Assembly: GCA_903813345.2 (NCBI GenBank)
Contig: CAIIXF020000007.1
Location: forward strand, 25,591,564 to 25,655,563
Direction of reading: 5' to 3'
DNA length: 64,000 nt
Origin: Owenia fusiformis
Taxonomy: Eukaryota; Annelida; Polychaeta; Sabellida; Oweniidae
In this document: in pieces, positions 36,301 through 46,949 of the stretch
Position numbering within the stretch: position 1 is the stretch's first letter
How the letters are laid out: each line of letters opens with the position of its first letter
The notes under the pieces: generated by a model
Told to the model about the DNA's origin: nothing
Seen by the model: the letters and a program-made list of their open reading frames with translations, nothing else
Databases searched by the model: none
Made by a program: the position numbers and the translations under genes

Positions 36301-37500
36301 GGTGAGTAATGAATTCTTTGTTTTATCATCCTCAACTCAAATAACAAACCATAACACTTGTATCCCCCCCCCCCCCAGGATGTACCCACCCAGAAATACA
36401 TACACTCACAAACATATTAGACTCAAATACAAGATACACCAAATTAGATTGATACAGGTAATTTTTTTGATCCAGAATGATATTTAGAGTACTTTCATTT
36501 TTAGCTATTAGTATAATTTAAATTGACTTTGATGATTTTAATTCTACTTGTTAATGTTATGGCAATAAAACATCATGGTGATGCTTGCTGTCAGATAATA
36601 CACCATAGGCATTAAGCTGTAGCTGATCCAATAAGATTCACTGCCTGGCTTATCTTACTAATTACCTTATTAGATGTTTAATGTTAAGAAGCGCCAACTA
36701 GTATCTGTTTACATAACTACGATTAAATCTACTTAGCTGGCAGCCAGTGTGTCACTCAAAGGCAACGGAATCTTTCCAAATTATGGACAAACCTGATTTT
36801 GGATACACACAACAGTGAAAAAGTTAAAACTTTTGGATTCCCTGACACGTTGTTTTAAAGGGGCAATAAGGACTGTAGAGAAAATAGGGAAGTTTTTTCA
36901 TTTTTTCTGAGCTATGAAGGCAACATTTGGTTTAACATCTTCTTTGACATACCTATTTTCTTAAAATGTTTGGATAGATTATCAATTTCAGCATTAAGAA
37001 GCGTAAATTCAGTTCAAAGCTTCAAAAAGAGGACTTCCACTTTTATATTTTTAAGATCCACCATGTTTCAAGAGGAATATCAGCTAAAATAATATTTATC
37101 TAGGGGGTTTCTTTGTAGATAATAAATATAGATGTTAGTCTTGATGAAATATCCAAACTTAAATATGTTTTGACACTGGTCCATGATCGTTGAATGACCC
37201 CTCTGCACTAATTATTGCACCTTTAAGTTGTAAATGCTCGCTTATATTAATAAATGACCAATCCCTTTTATGTCACCTCCAGCACTGGCGGATCCAGAAG
37301 CTAACAAGGGGGGGGGGGCAGTGCCAAGGGCTCTAACTTTTGTTTTAACGTCATTCGGCATTCGAAGTTCGGCGTCTGAAACACATGGTAGTGGTGAAAT
37401 TTGCACCTTAATGCCTTGTATATCTATAAGACTGGCTGATGACACCTTTGTGCTACTCTGTACAAAATTTCAATCAATCAAATAAATCCGTTGATGAGAA
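33320..37500. other. Interval between symporter copy 1 promoter and LINE remnant
   Basis: No gene supported. A Tc1/mariner-type end ('tacgaggggtgatccaaaag') occurs at 33,896, related to the ends of the 55,140 element, without a clear partner. Another 'gtgtcccaaaaaaagtgaac' end lies at 35,074. Poly-C occurs at 36,365 and poly-G at 37,308, the latter with the 'tggcggatccag' phrase. The 5' exon of EGF gene copy 2, with a signal peptide, should lie here or in the next 2 kb but was not found. Confidence 0.5.
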
Positions 37501-37506
37501 AATACT

Positions 37507-38530
37507 TGTTTAAAAGCCGTTTTGGACATCCGATATAGAATCAAACATTATAGAGAAATTGGTTAATGATACGCAAAGAAAGCATATGGCACGGTGTGGA
37601 TTGATGGACTATTTGCTCAAATATATATAAGATTGACGCAAATTTCTCCAAAATTTACCATTAATACCAACGTCATATATGACGCTGGTATTAAAAGGAA
37701 ATTTTGGAGAATTTTGCGTCAATCCTATTTAAACTCTATGGACTCTGTTTTTATACATGGTGCAAATTCTGAATAGTTTGTCAATGGACAAGGTTTAAAA
37801 CAAGGTGGAAATATTTTATTTATAAATCCACTTATTAACTTGCAAATAATAACTCATGTAAAGTTGGATCATTAAACGTGAGTTGTGTGTGTGTATGCTG
37901 ATGATCTAGCAATTCTAGCTATACACAAGAGTAAATTAGTTGATCAATTAAAACTTGCAAATAATTATCATGGCAATAAATGGCGATTTCAATTTAATGC
38001 TTCCAAGAGCGCAACTAAGGTTTTTGGAGAGACAAAAGGTCAGAAAAAGAAAAGACAACACTCCAAAGGTACCAAAATAACAATCGAAAACCTTGTAATT
38101 AATTAGGAGAATTCATATAAGCATCTTGGTGTTAGTGTTTATTCAAATAATAATTCTGATAAGTCGAAGAATGTCAATGCTACAATAAGTGATGCAAGAT
38201 GTAATTTTTATGCATATGCAGAAGCCAGAATGAGGAATGATGGTTAAACCCCTTAATACTTTCTAAGGTTTACCAATCTGCAATGATACCTAAAATGCTA
38301 TATGGAGCAGAAGTTAGATCTTTTAATAAGCAGGAGGTTGAACTCTATGAAAAAACTCATAAACACATGTGTAAATCTATTCAGAATTTACATCAGAATA
38401 CACCAAATGATGCATGTTTGGCATCATTGGGGTGGAAAGGAAAACTATATGACGTGTCGCAAAAAGGTCGCGCACGCATTGTTACACACTTTCGCCTTTT
38501 AACACCACAGAATGTGACGTTTTTTTGAGA
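37507..38530 (+). pseudogene. Non-LTR retrotransposon reverse transcriptase, broken
   Basis: Pieces in order along the + strand: TVWIDGLF; GIKRKFWRILRQSYLNSMDS; NGQGLKQGG; the catalytic block VCVYADDLAILA (YADD box); then the C-terminal MLYGAEVRSF and HQNTPNDACLASLGW. These match consecutive RT and thumb blocks of LINE polyproteins. Several stops and frame changes interrupt it, and a 90 bp palindrome lies inside at 37,634-37,724. It cannot make an active enzyme. Confidence 0.8.
37634..37724. repeat. Snap-back palindrome inside LINE remnant
   Basis: The right arm is the normal RT coding sequence (GIKRKFWRILRQ). The left arm is its reverse complement, about 40 bp, with 'gtcatatatgac' at the centre. 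The inverted arm replaces the expected RT sequence upstream, so it arose inside the element by template switching or inverted duplication. Confidence 0.75.
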
Positions 38531-39266
38531 AAAATGTACACATATGGAAATCCTTTCGTCCTCCACATTTGCCTCAATAACTCAAAATATTCAAGGCGAA
38601 TAACTCTGATATCGTATCTGTATTAACAATGGGATAGGAGCATCATAAAACACGAATCAATTGATATTTTAGGTGAAATAAATATACGTGTTGCTGTGCT
38701 TAAAAATAGGCGAATGGCGTAAATTAGCCCTATTTTAATGAATTTTGAAAACCTTTCGTCCTCCACTTTTCCACATACAACAGAAAACACATAGGCTACT
38801 ACAAAATCAACTATTTATTAATAAACTAGAGTTAAGAGCAAAATAATCATGTATGACTTATTAAAAATTGATCTCGTATTTTCTGTTTAACGTTCACCTG
38901 AAAAGTTGGAGGTAACAAAAAATTTCTTTTTTGAATGACAATATATTGTCATTCAAAGGTGTCGTTTCACTATAATTTTACCCATTCATACTCTACATGT
39001 ACTATCCATTATCCTGTAGATCATTTGGCATCATTCCATTTGCACCATGTTGTATCTAGGATGAAGAAAAGAATTCTTCATTCTAGATTGTATTCACTGT
39101 TCACCCATATGAATATGCTTGCAATCATGTATCACGTTTTTCTGTTGGTGCCTTCTGGCCGTGTGTCATTTGCTAATGTTATGTACACGTATTGATGTTC
39201 TATAATGCGTGGTCATTTGCTCTGGTTCTGGGGGGAACAACGCCATTTGACACCCTGTATTTGTAG

Positions 39267-39383
39267 CTAATAACCCTTGCATATCATCACCGTGTGGTGA
39301 GTTTGGTTACTGTCTTGACTACCAAGAAACTTACAAATGCGTCTGTAACGATGGCTATGACGGAGATAACTGCGACATTATAG
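39267..39383 (+). CDS. EGF exon 1 of copy 2
   Basis: 117 bp, phase 1-1, encoding NNPCISSPCGEFGYCLDYQE then TYKCVCNDGYDGDNC. All six cysteines are present in EGF spacing. The acceptor is tttgtag. First EGF module visible for this gene. Confidence 0.8.
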   Translation, partial: LITLAYHHRVVSLVTVLTTKKLTNASVTMAMTEITATL

Positions 39384-39719
39384 GTATAAACTGCATGTTA
39401 ATTGATCACTAGCCCTACTCATTTATTACGGGGATGTTGTAAGCATTTCAAAATGATACTGTGCTAAAAAGTTTGACCATTTTGCACGTGAATGTGCATA
39501 ACATATCTTTTTTAGAATATGTTTTCATTTATTTCATACATATCACAGTATCTTAAAATATTGTTAGATCAGGTAGCACCTTCTGACATTAGGCTAATAA
39601 GACGTTTTTTTAAATTATGTTCTCAACAAATGAATGAAATTTGCTAGGTCCATTATTTGTTTCGTATCTCTGAAACTATCACAGCTGATTTCTACATGAA
39701 AACGATACACATATATGAT

Positions 39720-40190
39720 TATGTATCTCATACTTGAGTGGGGGTAGATATCACCTGGGAATATACATATTATATCTGAGGAGCGGGCAGGGTATATTGT
39801 CTACATCCCGCTCCAGGCTAAATGTGGACAAATATAATACTGTATAAGTGGTATTTAATCCGAGTGGTTAATTTTCCGAATGGTCAAATTTCATCATTTT
39901 CCTAATTTTAATTTCCCTAATGACAAGAAACCTCCCATTGGATAACATTGTAAAGACAATATCTCCGACATTTAATTTTCCGAACCTGGCAAAAATTAGG
40001 AAATAGGCAAATTAAATGATTAGGCAAAATTACCACTTATACAGTATATCTATCCCACTCCCGGGATTTTCGGGAAAAATTTATATCTTCCCTTGGTCCC
40101 TTCCTGTTCCTCGGGGAGATATAACTATATCATTCGGGATGTGCCCTATGTCCAAAACTTCCCAGTTCATAACCCGTATATACTCATCTC
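39720..40190. repeat. Dispersed repeat copy with nested MITE
   Basis: It shares 'gtatctcatacttgagtggg', 'gaggagcgggcagg', 'ccactcccggg' and 'cccagttcataacccgtata' with 22,707-23,190. It sits in an intron of the EGF gene between exons 1 and 2, ending just before the acceptor at 40,199. A smaller element (39,838-40,046) has landed inside it. Confidence 0.7.
39838..40046. mobile_element. Small TA-flanked MITE nested in the dispersed repeat
   Basis: Ends TACTGTATAAGTGGTA and TACCACTTATACAGTA form an inverted pair about 209 bp apart, including the TA target bases. The relative at 22.8 kb shows the uninterrupted sequence ('gatataatatatccatccc'), so the site and the TA duplication can be read directly. 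Confidence 0.75.
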
Positions 40191-40199
40191 ATGTTGTAG

Positions 40200-40319
40200 C
40201 TTCATGTTTGTCCAATCCATGCAGAAACGGTGGCACGTGTCGCAATACGTCATCGGCCTCTAGTTCAACGTACATGTGTGTGTGCCCAAATGGATACACT
40301 GGGGTTGATTGCGAACTAG
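40200..40319 (+). CDS. EGF exon 2 of copy 2
   Basis: 120 bp, phase 1-1, encoding ASCLSNPCRNGGTCRNTSSA, then STYMCVCPNGYTGVDCEL. Complete six-cysteine EGF module. It is the closest relative of exon 4 (40,855-40,971), so the two arose by exon duplication. Confidence 0.82.
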   Translation, partial: LHVCPIHAETVARVAIRHRPLVQRTCVCAQMDTLGLIAN

Positions 40320-40623
40320 GTATTATAGAACGGGTTTTAGAGATACAAAAAATGGCTGTGAGAATCGGAACCATATTTCAAATTAATAAGCAAGTTAACT
40401 ATGTTGGATTAAGATATTGTTTAATTGAAAGATATCTCTGGCCGAATAGATATGAATTATGTAAAAGTTCACCTAGATTTGTCGGTGTCATAGTGCTGAC
40501 ATGAATTGTATCTTTCAATCGTATCTTTCAAGTTATTTATGTTATGCAATGTATCAACAAGGATACTGTGTAGAAATACTTTCCGATTCGATTTTTCCAT
40601 GTTGACTGTCTTTCTCATTCCAG

Positions 40624-40737
40624 CAATCAACAAGTGTTCCCAAGTAGTGTGTCAACATGGGTACTGTGTCGACTCCCAGTTTGATTACAAATGTGTCTGT
40701 GAGCCAGGGTACAGCGGTGAAAATTGTGAAAGTGCTG
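40624..40737 (+). CDS. EGF exon 3 of copy 2
   Basis: 114 bp, phase 1-1, encoding AINKCSQVVCQHGYCVDSQF then DYKCVCEPGYSGENC. Six cysteines in EGF spacing. The acceptor is attccag and the donor gtacag. Confidence 0.82.
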
Positions 40738-40854
40738 GTACAGCTTAATTTTTAATGTTTATCACATTTCAATTATGTATTATTCTTAGATTGATGAAAT
40801 GAAGAGATATCTGTGTAAAAATATAATATTTATTCACATTATTTTATATTGTAG

Positions 40855-40971
40855 ATCCGTGCATGTCCAATCCGTGTAGAAACGGTGGCACCCGTCGCGA
40901 TACATCGGCCTCTAGTTCAACGTATACGTGTGAATGTCCAAATGGATACAATGGGGTTAATTGCGAGCTAG
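40855..40971 (+). CDS. EGF exon 4 of copy 2, one cysteine missing
   Basis: 117 bp, phase 1-1, reading DPCMSNPCRNGGTRRDTSAS then STYTCECPNGYNGVNC. Where exon 2 has GGTCR this exon has GGTRR, so the third cysteine of the module is lost and its disulfide partner is unpaired. The rest of the module is intact. Confidence 0.78.
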   Translation: MRACPIRVETVAPVAIHRPLVQRIRVNVQMDTMGLIAS

Positions 40972-41462
40972 GTATGAGACAGATTTTGAAGATACAAAAA
41001 AGCCTCTGATAATTGGAAATCTCCTGCATTGACAATGCTGTTGCCATTCATTTGTCATGTGAATCACATTTTCAAATGTATTTAGCAAAATGACGTTCAT
41101 GACCCAGGTAAAATGTTATTACGATCACAGAGATGTGACGAGGCGTAATTCATCTCCTCATATGTTTCAGTAATGGTACGTTCACATCAACGGCGCTTTG
41201 ATGGCGCTTTAAAGCGGCTTGTAAAGCGGCACCAAAGCGTAACAAAGCTTGATTAAAGCGTCGGGGTCGTAATAGGTCGTAGAAAAGCTCGGGAGTAAAG
41301 CGGGATATTCGGCAAGAGCGCTAAAAAATTTAAACTGTTTAAGCGTTCGCACCAACGGCGCTTTGATGGCGCTTTAAAGCGGATTGTAAAGCGGCACCAA
41401 AGCGTAACAAAGCTTGATTAAAGCGTCGGGATCGTAATAGGTCGTAGAAAAGTTCGGAGTAA

Positions 41463-44400
41463 AGCCCCCCTCACATATGAACGAAAACCCCTTTACGTCA
41501 ACTTGCGTATAGTGGCGAATAGGAAATTAGTCAAATTCGTTCTCATTAGTACGAGTTCGTGACAGTACGTCGCAGTGTTCGTATAGATGCGTTTGTCAGC
41601 GTTTACCTCGGTTGAAATTAGTCTTTTTCGTCGGAAAATTTTGAACATGTTCAAAAAATTGCAGCGAATAAAAGTTTCGTGTGTCATTCGTTGAAATTCG
41701 TTTCAATGCGTTAACGATCGGTTAACCTTCGCATTGGCTTCGTCAAGTGACGTTACAGGTCGCTGGGGATAAGGTCGTATCCCCATAATTTGCATATCAA
41801 GCGACTGACGACGATCCCATTACGAACCACTACGAACCATTGCGGCAGTTTGCAACCTTGTACGCAGTGGAACGAATACTTACGAATTGGATCTACGTTA
41901 AGCTGAATAATTGAGAGAATACCAAATTAAATCAAATAATTCTTTTGTCATGGAAGACACAGATCGACTGGGGCTGCAGTATGTGGCTGCTATGGCCCAG
42001 CAAGAAGTTTTAACGCAGCAACTTAACATTCATGAGTTCATCAGAGGCCGTTTTAGGCGGAGAAGGGGAGCCAGAGGACGTGGCATCTGGAGGAGACAAT
42101 GGTTGAATCCAGAGAGACGGCACCAATTCGGCATATATGATCAGCTCATGGTGGAGCTGAGAAGAGAGGACCCCAGAACATTCAAAAAGTTCCTCTGTAT
42201 GCCAACAGAAATGTATGACGAAATCTTTGAGAGGGTCCGTCCTCGGCTATGGAAACAACATAGCTGGTACAGAGAGCCTTTAGGTCCAGGCCTCAAACTA
42301 GCTGCCACTATTCGCCACCTGGTTTCTGGTGCCAAGTACTCTGACATGCAGTACTCCTGGCGGGTTGCTGAGAATACCCTCTCTGTAGTGGTAAGAGAAG
42401 TCTGTCAAGCTATATGTGACGAATATGTTGATGAGGTCATGACAGCCCCCTCCACACCTGAAGAATGGAAACAATTGGCTGATGGTTTCCTCGAGAAGTG
42501 GAACTTTCCAAATTGCGTTGCTGCAATTGATGGCAAACACATAGCCATCAGAAAGCCTAATAGCTCTGGTTCCTTATATTATAATTATAAGGGTTTCTAC
42601 AGCATCATCTTACTGGGAATTGTCGACTCAGACTACAAGTTCGTGTGGTGTGATCTGGGTGGTGAGTAAACTCTACATACGTTACTGCATTAATTTTGTA
42701 ATTATATAGATTTAATACAATTATAGCTATATTTGCAATGTATATTGACAATATTTTATCCTCTTACTCTTGTATAATTTCAGGATATGGTTCAAGTGGA
42801 GATGCCAGGATCTATAATGCATCGGAATTCTTGGAGATGGTGCAGGCTGGTTCGATCGCATTTCCACAGCAAGGCCCATTTCCCAACGACACCGTTGATA
42901 TGCCTTTTTCTTGGTAGGGGATGACGCATTCAGCCTCAGTGATCACATGCAGAAGCCCTATGGACATAGAACCCTCACTAGAGAGGAAAGAATCCTGAAC
43001 TACCGGTTATCGAGGGCTAGGAGGGTTTCAGAAAACGCCTTTGGAATTTTGGCCAACCGATTCCAGGTACATTGTAATTTATGATATTTGTCGGCGAAAC
43101 AAACAGTTAAACTCCAAGTTCCTGGGACTAATTCTAGATACGTTTATTCGACTTCGAGTAAATGAGACTTCATTTGAACTTCCGCTAATTGAGACATGAA
43201 AATAGTATGTTTTGTTTGATAAATAATTTGAAAGATGCGCATAAATTGGAACCAACTTAGTTCCACATTCGACCTATGACAGTTTAACTATTAATCCGTA
43301 TTTTCAAATTAATTCAATTTAACGCATAATAACATTTCAGGTACTCCTCTCAACGATGAACCATAAGCCATCCACAGCGAGGCTGATTCAAGACATGCTG
43401 CATTCTCCACAACTTGATGAGAATGAGGTACCCTACAATGCAAAATGCACTGATTGACCAAGAGGACAGAAGAGGCGACATGGTTCCTGAGGAATGGAGG
43501 AGAGATCGCAACTTGGAAGATGTCAGGCCTGTCAATATCAGAGGCTACAACACAGCAAACAAAAAGGGGAAGATTGTGAGAAGTACTCTGAAGCACTGGG
43601 TCAACTCTCCAGCAGGAAGTGTACCATGGCAAGACAGGATCGTGCCAAATGAAAGGTTGGACTTTGAGAAATAATCTAAAGCACTGTGTCAACTTGAAAT
43701 TAAGTGTAATTTGCCTGACATAAATTGTAAAAACTAGTTTAAACGTATTTTTGTTTTACGAGTCTAATAATAAGAAATGTATTGATATAATATCAAAGGG
43801 AAAATACCAAACATGATCAGAAAACACAAGAGAAACAAAATCTTTAAGCGAATATTGTCATTAAAAACAAACCCCAACTATCCCAAATGTAATTCAAGCG
43901 TCAAAAGAAACAGTGTCCAACACCCCTCCCCTTCCATTCTAATATCAAATATTACGACCCAAAACCATAAAACATAGGGATATTTCATTCAAACTGAAGT
44001 AATCACAATAATTGCTTGACATGGTAACCAATTGTACGTGTTAATAACATTCCCAATGGATGATCACTGTATGAATTTCAAATCTGTGTTGACTACGACC
44101 TCTTAATTAAGGTAGACTATATTAGAAATTGACCCTTACACTTTTCGCAAAGGTTCCTTTAGATTCGGAAGCATGCGCACATTTGCGCTTTGGTTGCATG
44201 TATGCGTTGTTAATCGCTGACGGGAATCGTTGACGCCTCCTGCTTTTCGTAAGGCTTTGTTCAGATTCGGAAGAATGCGCATAATTACGCTTTATTTCGC
44301 ATGTATGCGTTATTACTCGCTGAAGGGGATGTCAAAGGTTGTTTGCGAGACGCAACGCATCTTAGCGAAGAAAAGTAGTAATTCGTCACACTTCGTAAAA

Positions 44401-44556
44401 CATTCGCAACAAATAGTTACCTTACATTACTATTCGTTATGTTTTCTATTATGTAACATATTTTTAAACATTTTCGCTCAATATTCGCCAGAAATGACTA
44501 ATTTACCACATGCGTCAGGCTGCGTTTGGTGGATTCGTTCATATGTGAGGGGGCCT
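41463..44556 (+). mobile_element. PIF/Harbinger transposon, 3.1 kb
   Basis: Inverted ends AG.CCCCCTCACATATGAAC are flanked on both sides by TAA, the 3 bp TWA target duplication expected for PIF/Harbinger. The interrupted host sequence (ggagTAAAGCGGGATATTC) is present uninterrupted in sister repeats, for example near 45,598. It carries one DDE transposase gene (41,950-43,674). The Myb-like second protein usual in this superfamily was not found; 43.7-44.5 kb has no convincing frame. Confidence 0.88.
41950..43674 (+). pseudogene. PIF/Harbinger (HARBI1-like) DDE transposase, frameshifted
   Basis: Three exons: 41950-42661, 42784-43066 and 43341-43674. The N-terminal half is basic (GRFRRRRGARGRG) and continues with FKKFLCMPTEMYDEIFERV. 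Catalytic blocks: first D in VAAIDGKHIAI, second D in VGDDAFSLSD, third residue E in RRVSENAFGILANRF; then CCILHNLMRMRYPT. A missing T in a T run near 42,907 and a second frame change near 43,392 break the frame. It would cut and paste the element if intact; as read it is inactive. The annotated ATG is the first in frame; an upstream TTG extension is unlikely. Confidence 0.85.
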
Positions 44557-44944
44557 TAAAGCGGGATATTCGGCAAGAGCGCCAAAAAATGTTAAACTGT
44601 TTAAACATTTTGGGCGCTCTGTTACGAATTGATTGAAGCGCCGAGAGCGTATCAAAGCTTAACAAACCGTAACAAAGCTCAACAAAGCTTGACTCAAAGC
44701 GTAGGAAAGCTTAACACAGCTTGGTTCAAAGCGGGGACCCCAGTCTATTCACGGTCTGTTACCACTTGACACGCTTCGTTAAGATGTCTCAAGATTTGCT
44801 ACGATCTGGCATGAAGATCTGACACGAGGTCAGACGCTTTCATCAATATCTGACACTCTTTGTTACACTTTCCTGAGGGACTCTCAAGCTTTCCAACGAA
44901 TTGAGACGCTTTAATCAAGGATTGAAACGCTTTGCTAGGCTTTG

Positions 44945-45058
44945 TTACGCTTGAAAGTTTTCACACGCTATATCACGCCGTGCGACAAACGTCATGTCTT
45001 CTTCAGATAGGTCATGCTCTGGTCCATCTGGAATTTCTGGATCTCGTTGTTCTGCCAT
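44945..45058 (-). other. Small frame with TATA box on left foldback arm
   Basis: The frame starts MAEQRDPEIPDGPEHDLSEE and stops after 37 codons. Upstream on the same strand lies 'ctatataaagatgcag' (about 45,100-45,115). The mirrored arm repeats promoter and start codon at 45,975-46,098 on the + strand. It is probably the 5' end of the foldback element's original gene, left behind when the interior was lost. Confidence 0.45.
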
Positions 45059-45975
45059 CGTGTTCTCGAGTCAAAGATGCAATGGTTTTATGGATCTACT
45101 GCATCTTTATATAGTCATTGGATCAAAAGCGGCATGGAATCGGCGATCTCGACATTTTCCAATGCGTGACAGAGCTTAACAGAGCGTAACAATGCACAAC
45201 AGAGTTTTGCAATCGTATCAGAGCCTGATTTAAAGCGTCATAATCGCATCAAAGCGTAATAATGCTTATCAAAGCTTTTCAAAGCGTGATTTCAAGCGTA
45301 ACAAAGCCTGATCAAAGCGGGATCAAAGCGTGAGGAACCTTTTAGAGCTATGTTAAGCTTTCCTACGCTTTGGATCAAGTTTTTCTGAGCTTTGTTACGG
45401 TTTGTACCTTAAAGGTACGTTCACAGCAACGGCGAATGCCACGCTTTAAATCGGCGAGCAAAGTGCCGTCATTTTTGTCATTTTTCTTAATACCAACGGC
45501 GCTTTGATGGCGCTTTAAAGCGGCTTGTAAAGCGGCACCAAAGCGCAACAAAGCTTGATTAAAGCGTCGGGGTCGTAATAGGTCGTAGAAAAGCTCAGAG
45601 TAAAGCGGGATATTCGGTAAGAGCGCCAAAGAATTTAAGCTTTTAAAAATTTTGGGCGCTCTGTTACGAATCGATTAAGCGCCGAGAGCGTATCAAAGCT
45701 TAACAAACCGTAACAAAGCTCAGAAAAGCTTGATCCAAAGCGTATGAAAGCTTAACAAAGCTCTGATAGGTTCCTCACGCTTTGACCAGGCTTTGTTACG
45801 CTTGAAATCACGCTTTGAGAAGCTTTGATAAGCATTATTACGCTTTGATGCGATTATGACGCTTTAAATCAGGCTCTGATACGATTGCCAAGCTCTGTAG
45901 TGCATTGTTACGCTCTGTAAAGCTCTGTCACGCATTGGAAAATGTCGAGATCGCCGATTTCATGCCGCTTTTGAT

Positions 45976-46098
45976 CCAATGACTATATAAAGATGCAGTA
46001 GATCCATAAAACCATTGCATCTTTGACTCGAGAAAACGATGACAGAACAACAAGATCCAGAAATTCCAGATGGACCAGAGCATGACCTATCTGAATAA
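45976..46098 (+). promoter_or_regulatory. Mirrored promoter and 19-codon frame on right foldback arm
   Basis: 'ccaatgactatataaagatg' (CCAAT at 45,976, TATATAA at 45,984) is followed by ATG at 46,039 and MTEQQDPEIPDGPEHDLSE then TAA. This is the same protein start as the opposite-strand frame at 45,058, cut by a stop. Having it on both arms shows that the foldback was made by inverted duplication of one gene-bearing end. Confidence 0.45.
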
Positions 46099-46835
46099 GA
46101 CATGATGTTTGACGCACGGCGTGAAAGAGCGTGAGAGAGCATGAGGAAGCTTGTCAAGCGTAACAAAGCCTAACAAAGCGTTTCAATTCTTGATGTAAGC
46201 GTCTCAATTTGTTGGAAAGCTTGAGAGTCCTTCATGAAAGCGTAACAAAGAGTGTCAGATATTGATGAAAGCGTCTGCCCTCGTGTCAGATCTTCATGCC
46301 AGATCGTAACAAACCTTGAGACATCTTAACGAAGCGTGTAAAGTGGTAACAGACCGTGAAGAGACTGGGGTCCCCGCTTTGAACCAAGCTCTGTTAAGCT
46401 TTCCTACGCTTTGGGTGAAGCTTTGCTGAGCTTTGTTACGGTTTTTTAAGCTTTGATACGCTCTCGGCGCTTTAATCAATTCGTAACAGAACGCCCAAAA
46501 TTTTTAAACAGTTTAAAATTTTTTGACGCTCTTGCCGAATATCCCGCTTTACTCCGAACTTTTCTACGACCTATTACGACCCCGACGCTTTAATCAAGCT
46601 TTTTTACGCTTTGGTGCCGCTTTACAAGCCGCTGTAAAGCGCCATCAAAGTGCCGTTGGTGCGAACGCTTAAACGGTTTAAATTTTTTAGCGCTCTTACC
46701 GAATATCCCGCTTTACTCCCGAGTTTTTTCTACGACCTATTACGACCCCGACGCTTTAATCAAGCTTTGCTACGCTTTGGTGCCGCTTTACAAGCCGCTT
46801 TAAAGCGCCATCAAAGCGCCGTTGGTGTGAACGTA

Positions 46836-46949
46836 GCTGAACCAACAGATGTGCAAGTGAAACATGTCAGAATGGTGGCTGTATAGATTACCAATTTACA
46901 TTTGAATGTATATGTGATCCCAGCTATAATGGCACATATTGTGAATTTG
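46836..46949 (+). pseudogene. EGF exon 5 of copy 2, right part after transposon
   Basis: Encodes CASETCQNGGCIDYQFTFEC then ICDPSYNGTYCEF, a full six-cysteine module ending at gtaagt. The original acceptor (catatgtttcag) and the first 8 bp of the exon lie at 41,159-41,178, on the far side of the element. Reading from that acceptor in the expected phase gives VMVAEPT, then needs one extra base to reach the first cysteine. The transposon end provides a substitute 'gtag', but it too is out of phase. Confidence 0.72.

Larger units (their letters stand above)
41179..46833. mobile_element. Foldback DNA transposon inserted in EGF exon 5
   Basis: The ends CGTTCACA.CAACGGCGC are inverted and flanked by TA. 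The outer 330 bp at each side consist of two roughly 166 bp tandem units ('acggcgctttgatggcgc', 'ggtcgtaataggtcgtag', 'gcgggatattcgg'). The middle (about 44,560-46,560) is a giant foldback with arms of about 0.9 kb made of 'aaagcgtaacaaagctt'-type repeats. It also contains an internal terminus-like sequence at 45,414. A PIF/Harbinger element (41,463-44,556) is nested in the left arm. No transposase for the outer element was found. Superfamily is uncertain; the 2 bp TA could be coincidental. Confidence 0.75.

Noticed and set aside
38935-39195. Possible signal-peptide exon for EGF copy 2 (MNMLAIMYHVFLLVPSG near 39,110)
   Set aside because: It is hydrophobic and upstream of the first EGF exon, but the only phase-compatible donor (gtgtgt) is weak and the intron would be about 100 bp. 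Not supported enough to annotate.
41179-46833. CRISPR-like array from the regularly spaced 'aaagcgtaacaaagc' motifs
   Set aside because: Spacing is irregular, units occur in both orientations within inverted arms, and the locus is a eukaryotic foldback transposon.
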